Positions 46,968 to 58,019 of a stretch of DNA of 64,000 bases are shown piece by piece. This stretch comes from Actinomadura cremea (GTDB lineage Bacteria > Actinomycetota > Actinomycetes > Streptosporangiales > Streptosporangiaceae), in contig NZ_BMRF01000021.1 in the NCBI RefSeq assembly GCF_014648495.1, forward strand, positions 62,001 to 126,000, written 5' to 3'. The notes beneath the pieces are model-generated. The model was not told where the DNA came from. It did no database searches and saw only the letters and a list, made by a program, of their open reading frames with translations. The translations under genes were made by a program, and so were the position numbers. Positions within the stretch are counted from its first letter, which is position 1; the number at the start of each line of letters is the position of its first letter.

Positions 46968-47522
46968 ATCAGCGCCGAACCGCGTATCAACGACCGCATT
47001 CGCGTGCCCGAGGTCCGGCTCGTCGGCCCGAACGGCGAACAGGTGGGCATCGTGCCCATCGCCAAGGCCCTTGAACTCGCGCGTGAGTCGGACCTCGACC
47101 TCGTCGAGGTGGCGCCCACCGCGCGTCCGCCCGTCGCGAAGCTCATGGACTACGGCAAGTTCAAGTACGAGTCCGCGATGAAGGCCCGTGAAGCGCGGAA
47201 GAACCAGGCGCACACGGTCATCAAGGAGATCAAGCTCCGCCCGAAGATCGACCCGCACGACTACGAGACCAAGAAGGGTCACGTGGTGCGGTTCCTGAAG
47301 GCCGGGGACAAGGTGAAGGTCACGATCATGTTCCGTGGTCGTGAGCAGTCCCGCCCGGAGCTGGGGCGCCGGCTCCTGCAGCGGCTGGCCGACGACGTCG
47401 AGGAGCTCGGCTTCGTCGAGTCGCGGCCCAAGCAGGACGGCCGGAATATGATCATGGTGATCGGTCCGCACAAGAAGAAGACCGCGCGCGGGCAGGAAGA
47501 GTCCGGCACCACCACCGCCTGA
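46968..47522 (+). CDS. infC: Translation initiation factor IF-3 (apparent ATC start)
   Basis: A 184-aa IF3: N-terminal domain from [19 protein letters not shown] through [20 protein letters not shown], the linker [17 protein letters not shown] and the C-terminal domain [19 protein letters not shown] with HKKKTARG at the end. No ATG, GTG or TTG occurs in frame between the stop at 46944 and codon 47004. Conserved N-terminal residues lie before 47004, and AAGGAGG at 46957-46963 is 4 nt before ATC 46968. An AUC start is therefore likely, in line with the rare AUU/AUC starts known for infC, which let IF3 limit its own synthesis. First gene of infC-rpmI-rplT. Confidence 0.9.
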   Translation: MSAEPRINDRIRVPEVRLVGPNGEQVGIVPIAKALELARESDLDLVEVAPTARPPVAKLMDYGKFKYESAMKAREARKNQAHTVIKEIKLRPKIDPHDYETKKGHVVRFLKAGDKVKVTIMFRGREQSRPELGRRLLQRLADDVEELGFVESRPKQDGRNMIMVIGPHKKKTARGQEESGTTTA

Positions 47523-47591
47523 CGGTGCCCGGACGCGACGCCTGAACGCGGCGCTTTCGGCCCGGCTCCGGCCGGGCCGCCGCCGGACGGA

Positions 47592-47691
47592 CCGGGGAGG
47601 CTCTCCCCGGCGAGAACCGGCTTGGGCCCGCCACCGCGGCGGGTCCGAACCATGGCCTCGCGGCTGCGCGGGGTCGTCACGCACGTACATT
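47592..47691 (+). promoter_or_regulatory. Hairpins and -10 box in the infC-rpmI gap
   Basis: The 294-nt gap holds two strong hairpins: CCGGGGAG with CTCCCCGG (47592-47610) and GGGCCCGCC with GGCGGGTCC (47624-47646, one G-U pair). TACATT (47686-47691) is a possible -10, with start near 47698 and a 119-nt leader to rpmI. So L35 and L20 may have a promoter of their own and a structured leader. Confidence 0.4.
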
Positions 47692-47816
47692 GACGCCTGA
47701 CCAGGCGCGTCACACGAGACGCGGGCGCAGCGCCCGGCGCCGCCGTGCGATGCGCCGATCAGGCGCGCCTCCGTGCCGCCGCGCGGAGGACCGGAACGAG
47801 GGAGACGACGGCGACC

Positions 47817-48011
47817 ATGCCGAAGACGAAGACCCACAGCGGTGCCAAGAAGCGGTTCAAGCTGACCGGCTCCGGCAAGGTGATGCGCCGCCGCGCCAAC
47901 AAGAACCACCTGCTCGAGCACAAGCCGTCCAAGCGGACCCGCCGCCTCGACGGCCCGGCCGTCGTGGCCGACGCCGACGCCAAGAACATCAAGAAGCTGC
48001 TGCGCAAGTAG
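47817..48011 (+). CDS. rpmI: 50S ribosomal protein L35
   Basis: A 64-aa, very basic ribosomal protein with the L35 signature [19 protein letters not shown], then [22 protein letters not shown] 47817 with GAGGGAG upstream. Standard length. Co-transcribed with rplT, which starts 69 nt later. Confidence 0.97.
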   Translation: MPKTKTHSGAKKRFKLTGSGKVMRRRANKNHLLEHKPSKRTRRLDGPAVVADADAKNIKKLLRK

Positions 48012-48080
48012 CGCTCGACCGGCAACATCAGCGACCGGCCGGGACCAGACGGCCCCGGCCCCCACGAAGGAGTTCAGCAC

Positions 48081-48455
48081 GTGGCACGCGTGAAGCGGGC
48101 GGTCAATTCCGCCAAGAAGCGTCGGGTCGTCCTTGAGCGGTCGAGCGGCTACCGCGGCCAGCGGTCGCGCCTGTACCGCAAGGCCAAGGAGCAGCAGCTC
48201 CACTCGATGACGTACGCCTTCCGGGACCGCAAGGACCGCAAGGGGCAGTTCCGCCGGCTGTGGATCCAGCGCATCAACGCCGCGGCCCGCGCCAACGGCA
48301 TCACCTACAACCGGTTCGTCCAGGGCCTGAAGGCCGCCGAGATCGAGGTCGACCGGCGCATGCTGGCCGAGCTGGCCGTCAACGACGCGCCCGCCTTCGC
48401 CGCCCTCGTGCAGGTGGCCAAGGACGCCCTCCCCGCCGAAGGGAAGGCCGCCTGA
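48081..48455 (+). CDS. rplT: 50S ribosomal protein L20
   Basis: A 124-aa L20: [56 protein letters not shown] and the C-terminal helical domain ending [10 protein letters not shown]. It binds 23S rRNA early in assembly and in other bacteria represses its own operon. GTG 48081, AAGGAG upstream. Confidence 0.97.
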   Translation: MARVKRAVNSAKKRRVVLERSSGYRGQRSRLYRKAKEQQLHSMTYAFRDRKDRKGQFRRLWIQRINAAARANGITYNRFVQGLKAAEIEVDRRMLAELAVNDAPAFAALVQVAKDALPAEGKAA

Positions 48456-48489
48456 GCCGCCCCATCGGCGACCAGGCGAACACAGCGAT

Positions 48490-49305
48490 ATGGCGGGCCG
48501 CGAGCTGACCTCCCTGCGATCACCACGGGTGAAGTCCGCTCGGCGGCTCGCCAAGCGCGCCTTCCGCCGCCGGGAGCGCCGGTTCCTCGCCGAGGGGCCG
48601 CAGGCGGTGCGGGAGGCGCTGCAGATCCCGGGCGGCCTCGCCGAGCTGTACACCACCGCCGAGGCCGAGTCCCGGCACCCCGACCTCGTGCTCGCCGCCG
48701 AGCGCGCCGGCGCGCCGGTGCTGCGGGTGAGCGGCGAGGTCATGGCCGAACTCGCCCAGACCGTCACCCCGCAGGGGCTGCTCGCGGTCTGCAAGTTCGT
48801 CGACGTCCCCCTGGAACGCGCGTTGGATACCCGCCCCCGGCTGGTCACCGTCCTCGCGCACGTCCGCGACCCCGGCAACGCCGGGACGGTCCTGCGCACC
48901 GCCGACGCGGCCGGATCGGACTCCGTCGTCTTCACCGACGCCTCCGTCGACCCCTACAACGGCAAGTGCGTGCGCGCCTCCGCGGGCAGCCTGTTCCACC
49001 TGCCGGTCGTCGTCGGCCCCCGGTTCGACGAGCTGATCTCCGAGCTCAAGAACACCGGCCTGACCGTCCTGGCCGCCGACGGCGCCGGTGAGCGCACCCT
49101 CGACGCCGCCATCGACGACGGCGTGCTCGCCCGCCCCACGGCCTGGGTGTTCGGCAACGAGGCGTGGGGGCTTCCCGACGAGATCCTCCAGCACGTCGAC
49201 GAGGTCGTGCGCGTCCCGATCTACGGCCGCGCCGAGAGCCTCAACCTGGCGACGGCCGCGGCCGTCTGCCTCTACGCGTCCGCCCGCGCGCACCGCGGAG
49301 CCTGA
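48490..49305 (+). CDS. TrmH/SpoU-family RNA 2'-O-methyltransferase
   Basis: A 271-aa SPOUT methyltransferase. An N-terminal substrate-binding domain (RELTSLRSPRVKSARRL, RRFLAEGPQAVREAL) precedes the knot domain with motifs 1-3: HVRDPGNAGTVLRTADAAG, VFGNEAWGLPDEIL and VPIYGRAESLNLATAAAVCLY. It probably methylates a ribose in rRNA or tRNA; the target is unknown. ATG 48490, 34 nt after rplT, so it may share that transcript. The order rplT-trmH-kinase-pheS is conserved in streptomycetes. Confidence 0.93.
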   Translation: MAGRELTSLRSPRVKSARRLAKRAFRRRERRFLAEGPQAVREALQIPGGLAELYTTAEAESRHPDLVLAAERAGAPVLRVSGEVMAELAQTVTPQGLLAVCKFVDVPLERALDTRPRLVTVLAHVRDPGNAGTVLRTADAAGSDSVVFTDASVDPYNGKCVRASAGSLFHLPVVVGPRFDELISELKNTGLTVLAADGAGERTLDAAIDDGVLARPTAWVFGNEAWGLPDEILQHVDEVVRVPIYGRAESLNLATAAAVCLYASARAHRGA

Positions 49306-49543
49306 GCGGCGACTGCGTTCCGTGGCCGAATGGCCGCATCAGGTCGCCGAACCTGCCACGAAACGCCGCTCCGCCTGGGACAATGGACGCTTCCGTGGAC
49401 GCGTGGCGGGGGCCGTCCCGTGCCGTGCCTCGTCCGTAAGTAGGACGAGAAGTTGGACCGGCGAGGGAGTTCGAGCGTTCCACCGGATGCCTACTGTGAT
49501 GACCAGGGCGGCAACGATGCCGTGCGGACTGGGGGCGAACGTG

Positions 49544-49987
49544 ATGACCAAGAACGCGGCCGGGCGGGCGGGCAGGCCGGGGCCGGAGATCAGGTGCACC
49601 GGCACCGCCGTCCTCGCGCCGCCCCGCGACCCCGGCGCCCCGGCGGCGCTCCCCGGCCTGGAGATCGACGTCGCCCGCGTGCACGCCGACACCGCGATCG
49701 TCACGGTGTCCGGTGAGATCGACCTGCACACCGCCGACACGCTGCGCGCCCGCCTCGTCTCCCTGCACGCCTCCGGCCTGCGCCGCCTCGTCGTCGACTT
49801 CGCCGGCGTCCTCTTCTGCGACGCCACGGGCCTCGGCGCGCTCGTCGCCGTGCACAACGAGATCTCCGCCGACGGCGGCCGCATCGCCCTCGCCCGCGTC
49901 CGGCCCGCCCAGCGCCGCCTGCTCCGCATCACCGGCCTGCACCGTCTCTTCACGGTCCACAACGACCCCGACGAGGCGTTCGTCTGA
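49544..49987 (+). CDS. STAS-domain anti-sigma factor antagonist
   Basis: A 147-aa protein. After about 35 residues it shows the SpoIIAA-like STAS fold: LEIDVARVHADTAIVTVSGE, LHTADTLRARL and FAGVLFCDATGLGALVAVHN, where the Thr of DATGL corresponds to the phosphorylated Ser/Thr of antagonists. It would bind and inactivate a partner anti-sigma kinase when unphosphorylated; no such kinase (RsbW type) is adjacent. Start uncertain: ATG 49544 has a GGGGG stretch 8 nt upstream, with in-frame ATGs at 49487, 49499 and 49517. A possible -10 is TACTGT (49492-49497). It is inserted between trmH and the PAS kinase. Confidence 0.82.
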   Translation: MTKNAAGRAGRPGPEIRCTGTAVLAPPRDPGAPAALPGLEIDVARVHADTAIVTVSGEIDLHTADTLRARLVSLHASGLRRLVVDFAGVLFCDATGLGALVAVHNEISADGGRIALARVRPAQRRLLRITGLHRLFTVHNDPDEAFV

Positions 49988-50115
49988 CCCCGGGCGGGCG
50001 AAGGGCGGGCTTGGGACGGGCGCAGGGGCCGCGGGGGCGGCGCCGGCCGCCGGGATGGCCACAAAAGCCTTGCCTCACGGCCTTTCTCGGGTCCCCGGGG
50101 GTGCGGGACTGCCGA

Positions 50116-50121
50116 TAGAGT
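50116..50121 (+). promoter_or_regulatory. -10 box candidate for the PAS histidine kinase
   Basis: TAGAGT gives a start near 50128, inside the longer reading frame. This favours the TTG at 50166 (GGAGG at 50156-50160) as the true kinase start over the ATG at 50055. Confidence 0.4.
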
Positions 50122-50165
50122 CGTATCCGACAGGCCGCGTCCCCCTCGGTGTTCTGGAGGCCGCT

Positions 50166-52508
<2,343 letters not shown>

Positions 52509-52509
<1 letters not shown>

Positions 52510-54986
52510 TGCGGGCCCCGCTTTCCTGGGTGCGCGAGCACGTCGCGCTGCCGGCCGGCGTCACCGGCCGCGACCTGGCCGAGAAGCTGATCGCCGCGGG
52601 CCTGGAGGTCGAGACGGTCGAGCGGGCCGGCGCCGACATCACCGGCCCGCTCGTCGTCGGCGAGGTCCTGGCGATCGAGGAGCTCACCGGGTTCAAGAAG
52701 CCGATCCGGTACTGCCAGGTGAACGTCGGCGACGCGAACGGCACCGGCGAGCCGCAGAACATCGTGTGCGGCGCGGCGAACTTCGCCGTCGGCGACCGCA
52801 TCGTGGCGATCCTGCCCGGCGGCGTCCTGCCCGGCGGCTTCGAGATCGGCGCGCGCAAGACCTACGGCAAGCTGTCCGAGGGCATGATCTGCTCGGTCAG
52901 CGAGCTCGGCATCGGCGACGACCACGACGGCATCCTGGTGCTGCCGCCGGACGCGCCGGTCGGGGCGGACGCCATCGAGCTGCTCGGGATCCGCGACGAC
53001 GTCCTCGACATCGCCGTCACCCCCGACCGCGGCTACGCCCTGTCGATCCGCGGCATCGCCCGCGAGGCCGCGACCGCCTACGACGTCCCGTTCACCGACC
53101 CCGCCGGGACCGAGCCGCCCGCCGACGCCGGCGAGTCGTACCCGGCGAGCATCGCCGACCCCTCCGCCTGCGACCGGTTCGTGCTGCGCGAGGTCCGCGG
53201 GTTCGACCCGGACGCGCGGACGCCCATGTGGATGCGGGTCCGGCTGCACCGCGCCGGGATGCGGCCGGTGTCGCTCGCCGTGGACGTCACCAACTACGTG
53301 ATGCTCGAGCTGGGGCAGCCGCTGCACGCCTTCGACCGGACCAAGCTCACCGGCCCGATCGTCGTGCGGCGCGCCGCGTCCGGCGAGGTGCTGGAGACCC
53401 TCGACCACGTCAAGCGCACGCTCGACCCCGAGGACGTCCTCATCACCGACGGGTCCGGGCCGATCTCGATGGCCGGCACCATGGGCGGACTCGCCACCGA
53501 GATCGACGACCGGTCGACCGGCATGGTGATCGAGGCGGCGCACTTCGAGGCGATCGGCATCGCGCGGATGAGCCGCCGCCACCGGCTGCACAGCGAGGCG
53601 TCCCACCGCTTCGAGCGCGGCGTCGACCGGGAACTGCCGCTGTACGCGTCCTACCGGGCGGCGCGGCTGCTCGCCGAGCTGGGCGGCGCCGAGATCGTCC
53701 CGGGGGTGACCCACGCCGAGGCGCCCGCCGAACCGGTGACCGTCGCCATGGCGGCCGGGCACCCCGGCCGGGTCGCGGGCGTGCGGTACGAGCGCGACGC
53801 CGTCGTCCGGCGGCTGGAGCAGGTCGGCTGCACCGTCGAGGGCGGGGACGAGCTGACGGTGACGCCGCCGTCGTGGCGTCCCGACCTCGTCGACCCGAAC
53901 GACCTCGCCGAAGAGGTCATCCGGCTGGAGGGGTACGAGAACATCCCGGTCCGGGCACCGCGCCCGGCCGCCGGGCAGGGGCTGACCGCCGGGCAGCGGC
54001 TGCGCCGCCGCGTCGGCCGGGCGCTCGCCGGCGCCGGCTACGCCGAGGTGCTGTCGTTCCCGTTCGTCGCCGAGAAGGACTGGGACGACCTCCAGCTGCC
54101 CGCCGACGACGCCCGGCGCCGCGCGCTGCGGCTCGCCAACCCGATGTCGGAGCAGGAGCCGCTGCTGCGCACGACACTGCTGCCGGGCCTGCTGCGGACG
54201 CTCGCGCAGAACACCGGCCGCGGCTTCGCCGACACCGCCCTGTACGAGCTGGGCGTGGTGTTCCGGCCCGACCCGGACGCGCCGAAGGCCGCGCCGCGCC
54301 TGGCCGTGGACCGGGGCCCGACGGCCGAGGAGATCGCCTCCGTGGAGGCCGCGCTGCCCGACCAGCCGCACCGGGTCGCGGTCGCGCTGTCCGGTGAGCG
54401 CGAGTCGTCCGGCTGGTGGGGCGCGGGCCGTCCGGCGCTGTGGGCGGACGCGATCGAGGCCGCCCGCACGGTCGCCCGCGAGGTCGGCGTGGAGCTGACG
54501 GTCAGGGCCGACCGGCACGCGCCGTGGCACCCGGGTCGCTGCGCCGCCCTGTACGCGGGCGACGTGCTCGTCGGCCACGCCGGCGAGCTGCACCCGCGTG
54601 TCACCAAGGCGTACGGGCTGCCGGCGCGCACCTGCGCGATGGAGCTGGAGCTGCGCCGCCTCGGCGAGCCGGTCCAGGTCCGGGCGCCGCACGTGTCGAC
54701 CTACCCGGTCGCCGTGCAGGACGTCGCGCTGGTCGTGGACGACGCCGTCCCCGCGGCCGACGTGGAGGCGGCGCTGCGCGACGGAGCCGGGGACCTGCTG
54801 GAAACGATCCGGCTGTTCGACGTCTACACCGGCGAGCAGGTCGGGGAGGGCCGCAAGTCGCTGGCCTACTCGCTGCGGTTCCGGGCCCCGGACCGGACCC
54901 TGACCGCCGAAGAGGCGTCGGGGGCGCGGGACGCGGCGGTCGCCGCGGCCGCCGACCGCACCGGCGCCGCCCTCCGCGGCGCCTGA
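52509..54986 (+). CDS. pheT: Phenylalanyl-tRNA synthetase beta subunit
   Basis: An 825-aa subunit. Starting [15 protein letters not shown], it has the tRNA-binding (EMAP-like) domain with [16 protein letters not shown], the B3/B4 editing domain ([22 protein letters not shown] onward, [20 protein letters not shown]), B5 ([20 protein letters not shown]), the class II-like core without catalysis, and the C-terminal ferredoxin-fold anticodon domain ([39 protein letters not shown]). It is TGATG-coupled to pheS. Confidence 0.97.
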
Positions 54987-55074
54987 CGCGCGCGAACGCG
55001 TCCCGGACTCCACGGGTCCGGGGCGCGCCCGTTCCCCGGCCCGGAGGGGCGATGGAACGCGTTCTTAACGCTAC

Positions 55075-55322
55075 TTGTGTTGTGATAGGGGTTCGGGTAG
55101 CCTGGATCCGTCACATTGCCGCCCGGTTGGGGAGTCCATTGAGGATCTGAGGTCGCAGGCACCGCGCGATCAGCCGCGCCCGTCTCCGGGCGGTCGGCAC
55201 GCGCATGCGATCTCAGCGGACCCTCGTCCCGGGCGTTTTTCCTGCCCGCAGGCGCGATGCGCGTTCTCCGCGGTGTCTCCACGTGTCAAGCACACCGAAC
55301 GACACCACCGGAGGAGCGCCTC
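55075..55322 (+). promoter_or_regulatory. Promoter and structured leader of the ABC-F gene
   Basis: TTGTGT (55075-55080) and TAGCCT (55098-55103) are 17 nt apart; the transcript would start near 55110 and carry a leader of about 213 nt. A 10-bp long-range stem pairs 55147-55156 with 55207-55216 (one G-U), enclosing a nested hairpin (GCCCG-TCTC-CGGGC). A run of five T follows GGAC-CCTC-GTCC near 55230. Long leaders with attenuation are common for ABC-F genes. Confidence 0.45.
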
Positions 55323-56945
55323 TTGTCTCACGCCATCGTCTGCACCGACCTGTCCTTCGCCTGGCCCGACGGGACGACCGTCCTGGCCGGCCTCGACGCC
55401 GCGTTCGGCGCCGGACGGACCGGGCTGATCGGCGTCAACGGGGCGGGGAAGTCCACCCTGCTGAAGCTGGTCGCCGGAGAGCTGCGGCCCGGCTCCGGGT
55501 CCGTCACCGTCGAGGGGGAGGTCGGCTACCTGCCGCAGACCCTCGTCCTCGCCGGCGCCGCGACGGTCTCCGACCTGCTCGGCATCAGCGGGACGCGCGC
55601 CGCGCTGCACGCCGTCGAGCGCGGCGAGGCCACCGAGGAGAACTTCGCGGCCGTCGGCGACGACGGCTGGGACGTCGAGGAGCGGGCCCGCGCCGAGCTG
55701 GACCGGCTCGGCCTCGAGCACCTCGGCCTCGACCGGCCCGTCCCGACCCTGTCGGGCGGCGAGGTCATGATGGTCGGGCTCGCCGCCCTCCTGCTCGCCC
55801 GGCCCGACGTCCTGCTGCTGGACGAGCCGACCAACAACCTCGACCTGGACGCGCGGCGCCGTCTCCACGACGCGGTCGCGGCCTGGAAGGGCGTGCTGGT
55901 CGTCGTCAGCCACGACCGGGAGCTGCTGGAACTGGTCGACGAGATCGCCGACCTGCGCGCCGGCGGCGTCCGCTCGTTCGGCGGAAACCTGTCCGCCTAC
56001 GAGGAGCTGCTCGCCGTCGAGAAGGACGCCGCCGAACGCGCCGTCCGCGCCGCCGAGACCGATCTGCGCCGCCAGAAGCGCGAGCTGGAGGACGCGCACG
56101 TCAAGCTCGCCCGGCGGGAGCGGTACGGCAAGAAGATGCAGGAGAGCAAGCGCGAACCGAAGATCGTGATGGGGGCGCGCAAGCGGGCGGCGCAGGAGTC
56201 GGCCGGCAAGCACCGCATCATGCACGAGGAACGGCTCGCCGACGCCCGGACCCGGCTGGACGAGGCCGAGAACGCCGTTCGCGAGGACGACGAGATCCGC
56301 GTGGAGCTGCCCGCCACGCGCGTCCCGGCGGGACGGACGGTCGTGACCGTCACCGGGCTGACCGCGCCCGAACCGGAACCCGCCACGATCACCGAGCTGA
56401 TCGTCAGGGGCCCGGAACGGATCGGCCTCGTCGGCCCGAACGGCTCGGGCAAGACGACTCTCCTGCGGGCGCTGGTCGGCGAGTCCGCACCCGAGGGGAC
56501 GAGCGTCAAGATCGGCGTGGACGGCGTCCGGTACCTGCCGCAGCGCCTGGACGTCCTGGACGACGCCCTCAGCGTCATCGACAACGTCCGGGCGCACGCC
56601 CCGTCGGCGTCGGTCACCGAGATCCGCTCGGGCCTGGCGCGCTTCCTGTTCCGCGGCCCGCGGGCCGAGCGTCCCGCGGGGACCCTGTCGGGCGGGGAGC
56701 GCTTCCGCGCGGTGCTGGCCTCGTTGCTGCTCGCCGAACCCGCCCCGCGGCTCCTGCTGCTGGACGAGCCGACCAACAACCTCGACATGGCCAGCGCCCG
56801 CCAGCTCGCCCAGGCGCTCGCCGCCTACCGGGGCGCGCTGATCGTGGTCAGCCACGACCTGCCGTTCCTGCGGACGCTCGGCCTCACCCGCTGGCTGCGC
56901 ACGGACCGCACGACCGGCCTGTCCGAGGTGGAACCGATGGAGTGA
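55323..56945 (+). CDS. ABC-F family ATP-binding protein
   Basis: A 540-aa cytoplasmic protein with two ABC ATPase domains and no membrane domain. NBD1 has GVNGAGKSTLLKLVAGEL, signature LSGGEVMM and LLLDEPTNNLDLDARRR; NBD2 has GPNGSGKTTLLRALVGE, LSGGERFRAVL and LLLDEPTNNLDMASARQ. A charged helical linker (about 215-310) separates them. ABC-F proteins act on the ribosome, in antibiotic resistance or translation control; which applies is unclear. TTG 55323 with GGAGG 7 nt upstream; an in-frame ATG at 55257 would extend it by 22 residues. A small hairpin (GCGCT-GAT-AGCGC, 56955-56967) follows. Confidence 0.92.
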   Translation: MSHAIVCTDLSFAWPDGTTVLAGLDAAFGAGRTGLIGVNGAGKSTLLKLVAGELRPGSGSVTVEGEVGYLPQTLVLAGAATVSDLLGISGTRAALHAVERGEATEENFAAVGDDGWDVEERARAELDRLGLEHLGLDRPVPTLSGGEVMMVGLAALLLARPDVLLLDEPTNNLDLDARRRLHDAVAAWKGVLVVVSHDRELLELVDEIADLRAGGVRSFGGNLSAYEELLAVEKDAAERAVRAAETDLRRQKRELEDAHVKLARRERYGKKMQESKREPKIVMGARKRAAQESAGKHRIMHEERLADARTRLDEAENAVREDDEIRVELPATRVPAGRTVVTVTGLTAPEPEPATITELIVRGPERIGLVGPNGSGKTTLLRALVGESAPEGTSVKIGVDGVRYLPQRLDVLDDALSVIDNVRAHAPSASVTEIRSGLARFLFRGPRAERPAGTLSGGERFRAVLASLLLAEPAPRLLLLDEPTNNLDMASARQLAQALAAYRGALIVVSHDLPFLRTLGLTRWLRTDRTTGLSEVEPME

Positions 56946-57015
56946 TCGAAAAATGCGCTGATAGCGCGACTTGCCTGCTGCTACCGTCCTTCTGCGATCG
57001 AGGGGAGCGAACGAG

Positions 57016-57750
57016 ATGCCGACGAAGCTGAACCAGATCATCGCGGTCGAGAAGGGCGTGAAGAGCAAGTCCGTCCAGGACCTCGCGGCCGCGCAGCAGG
57101 CGGTCCAGAAGGCGCCGCTGCTGTCGGGCATCTCGCGGACCTACCAGCCCAAGGACGAAGAGGGGGAGCAGTTCCCCGCGGAGTCCACCCGGGTCCAGGT
57201 CAAGGTCGACGACGTCCTGAACGACGTGACGGGTTCGCTGACGCGCCTGTTCGACGTCACCGCCACCAAGGACTGGGCGAACTGCGAGGCCCGCGCCGAC
57301 GTGACCGTGGACGGCACGGCCGTCCTGCGTGACGTGCCGGTGTCCTACCTGCTCTTCCTGGAGAAGCAGCTGAAGGAACTGCACGGGTTCGTCCGCCGGC
57401 TGCCGGTGCTGGACGCGGCCGAGACGTGGGTGTTCGACCCGTCCACCGACGTGTGGCGGACCGAGCCGGTCCGCACCGTGAAGACCAAGAAGGTCCCGCG
57501 CAACCACGTCAAGGCGGAGGCGACCGAGAAGCACCCGGCCCAGGTCGAGGTGTACTACGAGGACGTCTCGATCGGCCAGTGGACGACGGTGAAGTTCTCC
57601 GGGGCGCTCCCGGCCAGGCGGGTCAACGAGCTGCTCGGCCGCATCGAGCGGCTGCAGGACGCCGTCAAGTTCGCGCGCGAGGAGGCCAACGGCGCCGAGG
57701 TGACCGACCGGCGCGTGGGCGAGGCGGTCTTCGGCTACCTCTTCGGCTGA
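57016..57750 (+). CDS. Unrecognised 244-aa protein next to tRNA-like RNAs
   Basis: A soluble protein of 244 aa, rich in Lys, Glu and Val, with no signal peptide or membrane segment. It opens PTKLNQIIAVEKGVKSKSVQ, has a central aromatic region (RLFDVTATKDWANCEARADV, then LLFLEKQLKELHGFVRRL), a Lys/Arg-rich patch (RTVKTKKVPRNHVKAEATEK) that could bind nucleic acid, and ends with a helix and VGEAVFGYLFG. I believe similar proteins occur in other actinomycetes, but I cannot name the family or a function. ATG 57016 with GAGGGGAGCG upstream; -10 candidate TACCGT (56982-56987). Directly downstream lie two permuted tRNA-like RNA modules. Confidence 0.75.
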   Translation: MPTKLNQIIAVEKGVKSKSVQDLAAAQQAVQKAPLLSGISRTYQPKDEEGEQFPAESTRVQVKVDDVLNDVTGSLTRLFDVTATKDWANCEARADVTVDGTAVLRDVPVSYLLFLEKQLKELHGFVRRLPVLDAAETWVFDPSTDVWRTEPVRTVKTKKVPRNHVKAEATEKHPAQVEVYYEDVSIGQWTTVKFSGALPARRVNELLGRIERLQDAVKFAREEANGAEVTDRRVGEAVFGYLFG

Positions 57751-57821
57751 CCCGCGGCGGGCCGGCCGGCGACCGCCGTCCGGCCGCGCCGCACCCGAAC
57801 CATCCGACAACTGAACAGGAT

Positions 57822-57843
57822 CCTCCCGCCGTGGCGCGGGAGG
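57822..57843 (+). other. Hairpin ahead of the tRNA-like modules
   Basis: CCTCCCG (57822-57828) pairs with CGGGAGG (57837-57843) across an 8-nt loop, 70 nt after the 244-aa gene. It could end that mRNA or belong to the downstream RNA. No U-tract. Confidence 0.45.
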
Positions 57844-57857
57844 TGCGCGAGGAGCGC

Positions 57858-57881
57858 AAGCTGAAGCTGAAGCCGAAGCTG
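57858..57881 (+). repeat. Four tandem AAGCYG hexamers
   Basis: AAGCTG, AAGCTG, AAGCCG, AAGCTG run head to tail immediately upstream of the first tRNA-like module. The GCTGA at the end could pair with TCAGC at 57989-57993. Confidence 0.55.
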
Positions 57882-57885
57882 ACAA

Positions 57886-57960
57886 GGCGAGCGTAATGCG
57901 GGTTCGAGTCCCGCCCCCGGCACCCGTGCCGGGGTGGCCCAACCGGTAGAGGCAGCCGCC
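57886..57960 (+). ncRNA. tRNA-like module A, circularly permuted
   Basis: Read in order: a T-arm (stem GCGGG 57898-57902, loop TTCGAGT, CCCGC 57910-57914), acceptor 3' strand CCCCGGC (57915-57921), A at the discriminator place, linker CCCGT (57923-57927), acceptor 5' strand GCCGGGG (57928-57934, 7/7 pairs), TG, and a D-arm (GCC 57937-57939 with GGC 57951-57953; loop with AA, GG and A at the invariant places). GCCGCC (57955-57960) can pair with GGCG-A-GC (57886-57892), with one bulged A, where the anticodon stem would be. No anticodon loop is present in one piece. The opposite order (5' half upstream) was searched for and not found. Confidence 0.65.
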
Positions 57961-58019
57961 CGTTCAACCTCAGATTCTCGCTCCAGTCTCAGCATTCACC
58001 GCCGATCGCCGGATCGCGC

